NCBI GenBank assembly: GCA_950097015.1
Contig: CATNEN010000038.1
Coordinates: forward strand, 31,148,501 to 31,212,500
Source: Macrostomum hystrix
Lineage: Eukaryota > Platyhelminthes > Macrostomidae
Length of the DNA stretch: 64,000 nt
Reading direction: 5' to 3'
How positions within the stretch are numbered: position 1 is the stretch's first letter; each line of letters begins with the position of its first letter. Made by a program: the position numbers and the translations under genes. Positions 63,808 through 64,000 of this stretch are shown here, one piece after another. Under the pieces are notes generated by a model. That model searched no databases and was not told the origin of the DNA. It saw only the letters and a list, made by a program, of their open reading frames with translations.

Positions 63808-64000
63808 GTTGGTGTACAGTTGGCGTCAGTTGGTTTCTCCTGTAGTCCCTATTTGGTTGAGTTGGTGCACAGTTGGCATCAGTTGGTTTCTCCTACTGTA
63901 GTCTCTATTTAGTTGAGATGGTGCACAGTTGGCATCAGTTGGTTTCTCCCACTTTAGTCTCTATTTAATTAAGTTGGTGTACAGTTGGCGTCAGTTGGTT
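63808..64000. repeat. 53-57-bp tandem repeat, truncated by window end
   Basis: Three and a half units containing GTTGGTGCACAGTTGGCATC and TCAGTTGGTTTCTCC; starts at about 63808 and continues beyond the window. Confidence 0.9.

Overview
The window is nuclear DNA of an invertebrate animal. Coding exons are interrupted by short GT-AG introns, intergenic and intronic DNA is AT-rich, tRNA-derived SINEs with (ATT)n tails are scattered throughout, there is a mariner transposon, and the recognisable proteins are animal families (HENMT1, FAM174, SNX1/2, carotenoid oxygenase, IAP). I cannot name the phylum from sequence alone. The extracellular FN3-like repeat style and the SINE structure suggest an aquatic invertebrate, but this is only an inference.

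Layout. 1-1.7 kb: 29-bp minisatellite. 1.7-3.7 kb (minus): C-terminal two exons of a HENMT1-type small-RNA 2'-O-methyltransferase. 5.1-7.4 kb (minus): FAM174-like membrane protein. 9.2-14.8 kb (minus): complete six-exon SNX1/2-like sorting nexin whose last intron is swollen by about 2.9 kb of a 22-bp tandem repeat. 16.8-18.5 kb (plus): intronless carotenoid oxygenase with a TATA box. 19.0-40.2 kb (minus): a giant, roughly 35-exon secreted protein with signal peptide, EMI-like and EGF-like modules and a long array of divergent FN3-like modules. Its introns hold most of the SINEs, a palindromic MITE-like element and inverted repeats. 40.5-41.5 kb: 47-bp minisatellite. 42.1-46.3 kb (plus): a tandem pair of small secreted six-cysteine proteins of unrecognised family. 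47-60.6 kb: three intronless IAP genes (two BIR, UBA-like, RING) in minus, plus, minus orientation, with a broken THAP-domain gene and a dead mariner element between them. 60.6-64 kb: AT-rich DNA with no gene, then the start of a 53-57-bp tandem repeat.

The most interesting system is the IAP cluster. A core of 1,593-1,605 bp is almost identical in all three genes, yet it starts at exactly the same codon after unlike N-terminal coding sequences. In the plus-strand copy it ends abruptly at a point after which nearly every codon differs synonymously from its relatives. The minus-strand pair has diverged N-termini and 3' UTRs outside the same core. This is the signature of repeated gene conversion of a coding cassette between inverted copies, rather than simple recent duplication.

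The genes do not form one pathway. Loosely, HENMT1 acts in piRNA maturation, the sorting nexin and the FAM174-like protein in endomembranes, the oxygenase in carotenoid or retinoid metabolism, the FN3 giant and the six-Cys pair outside the cell, and the IAPs in apoptosis or immune signalling.
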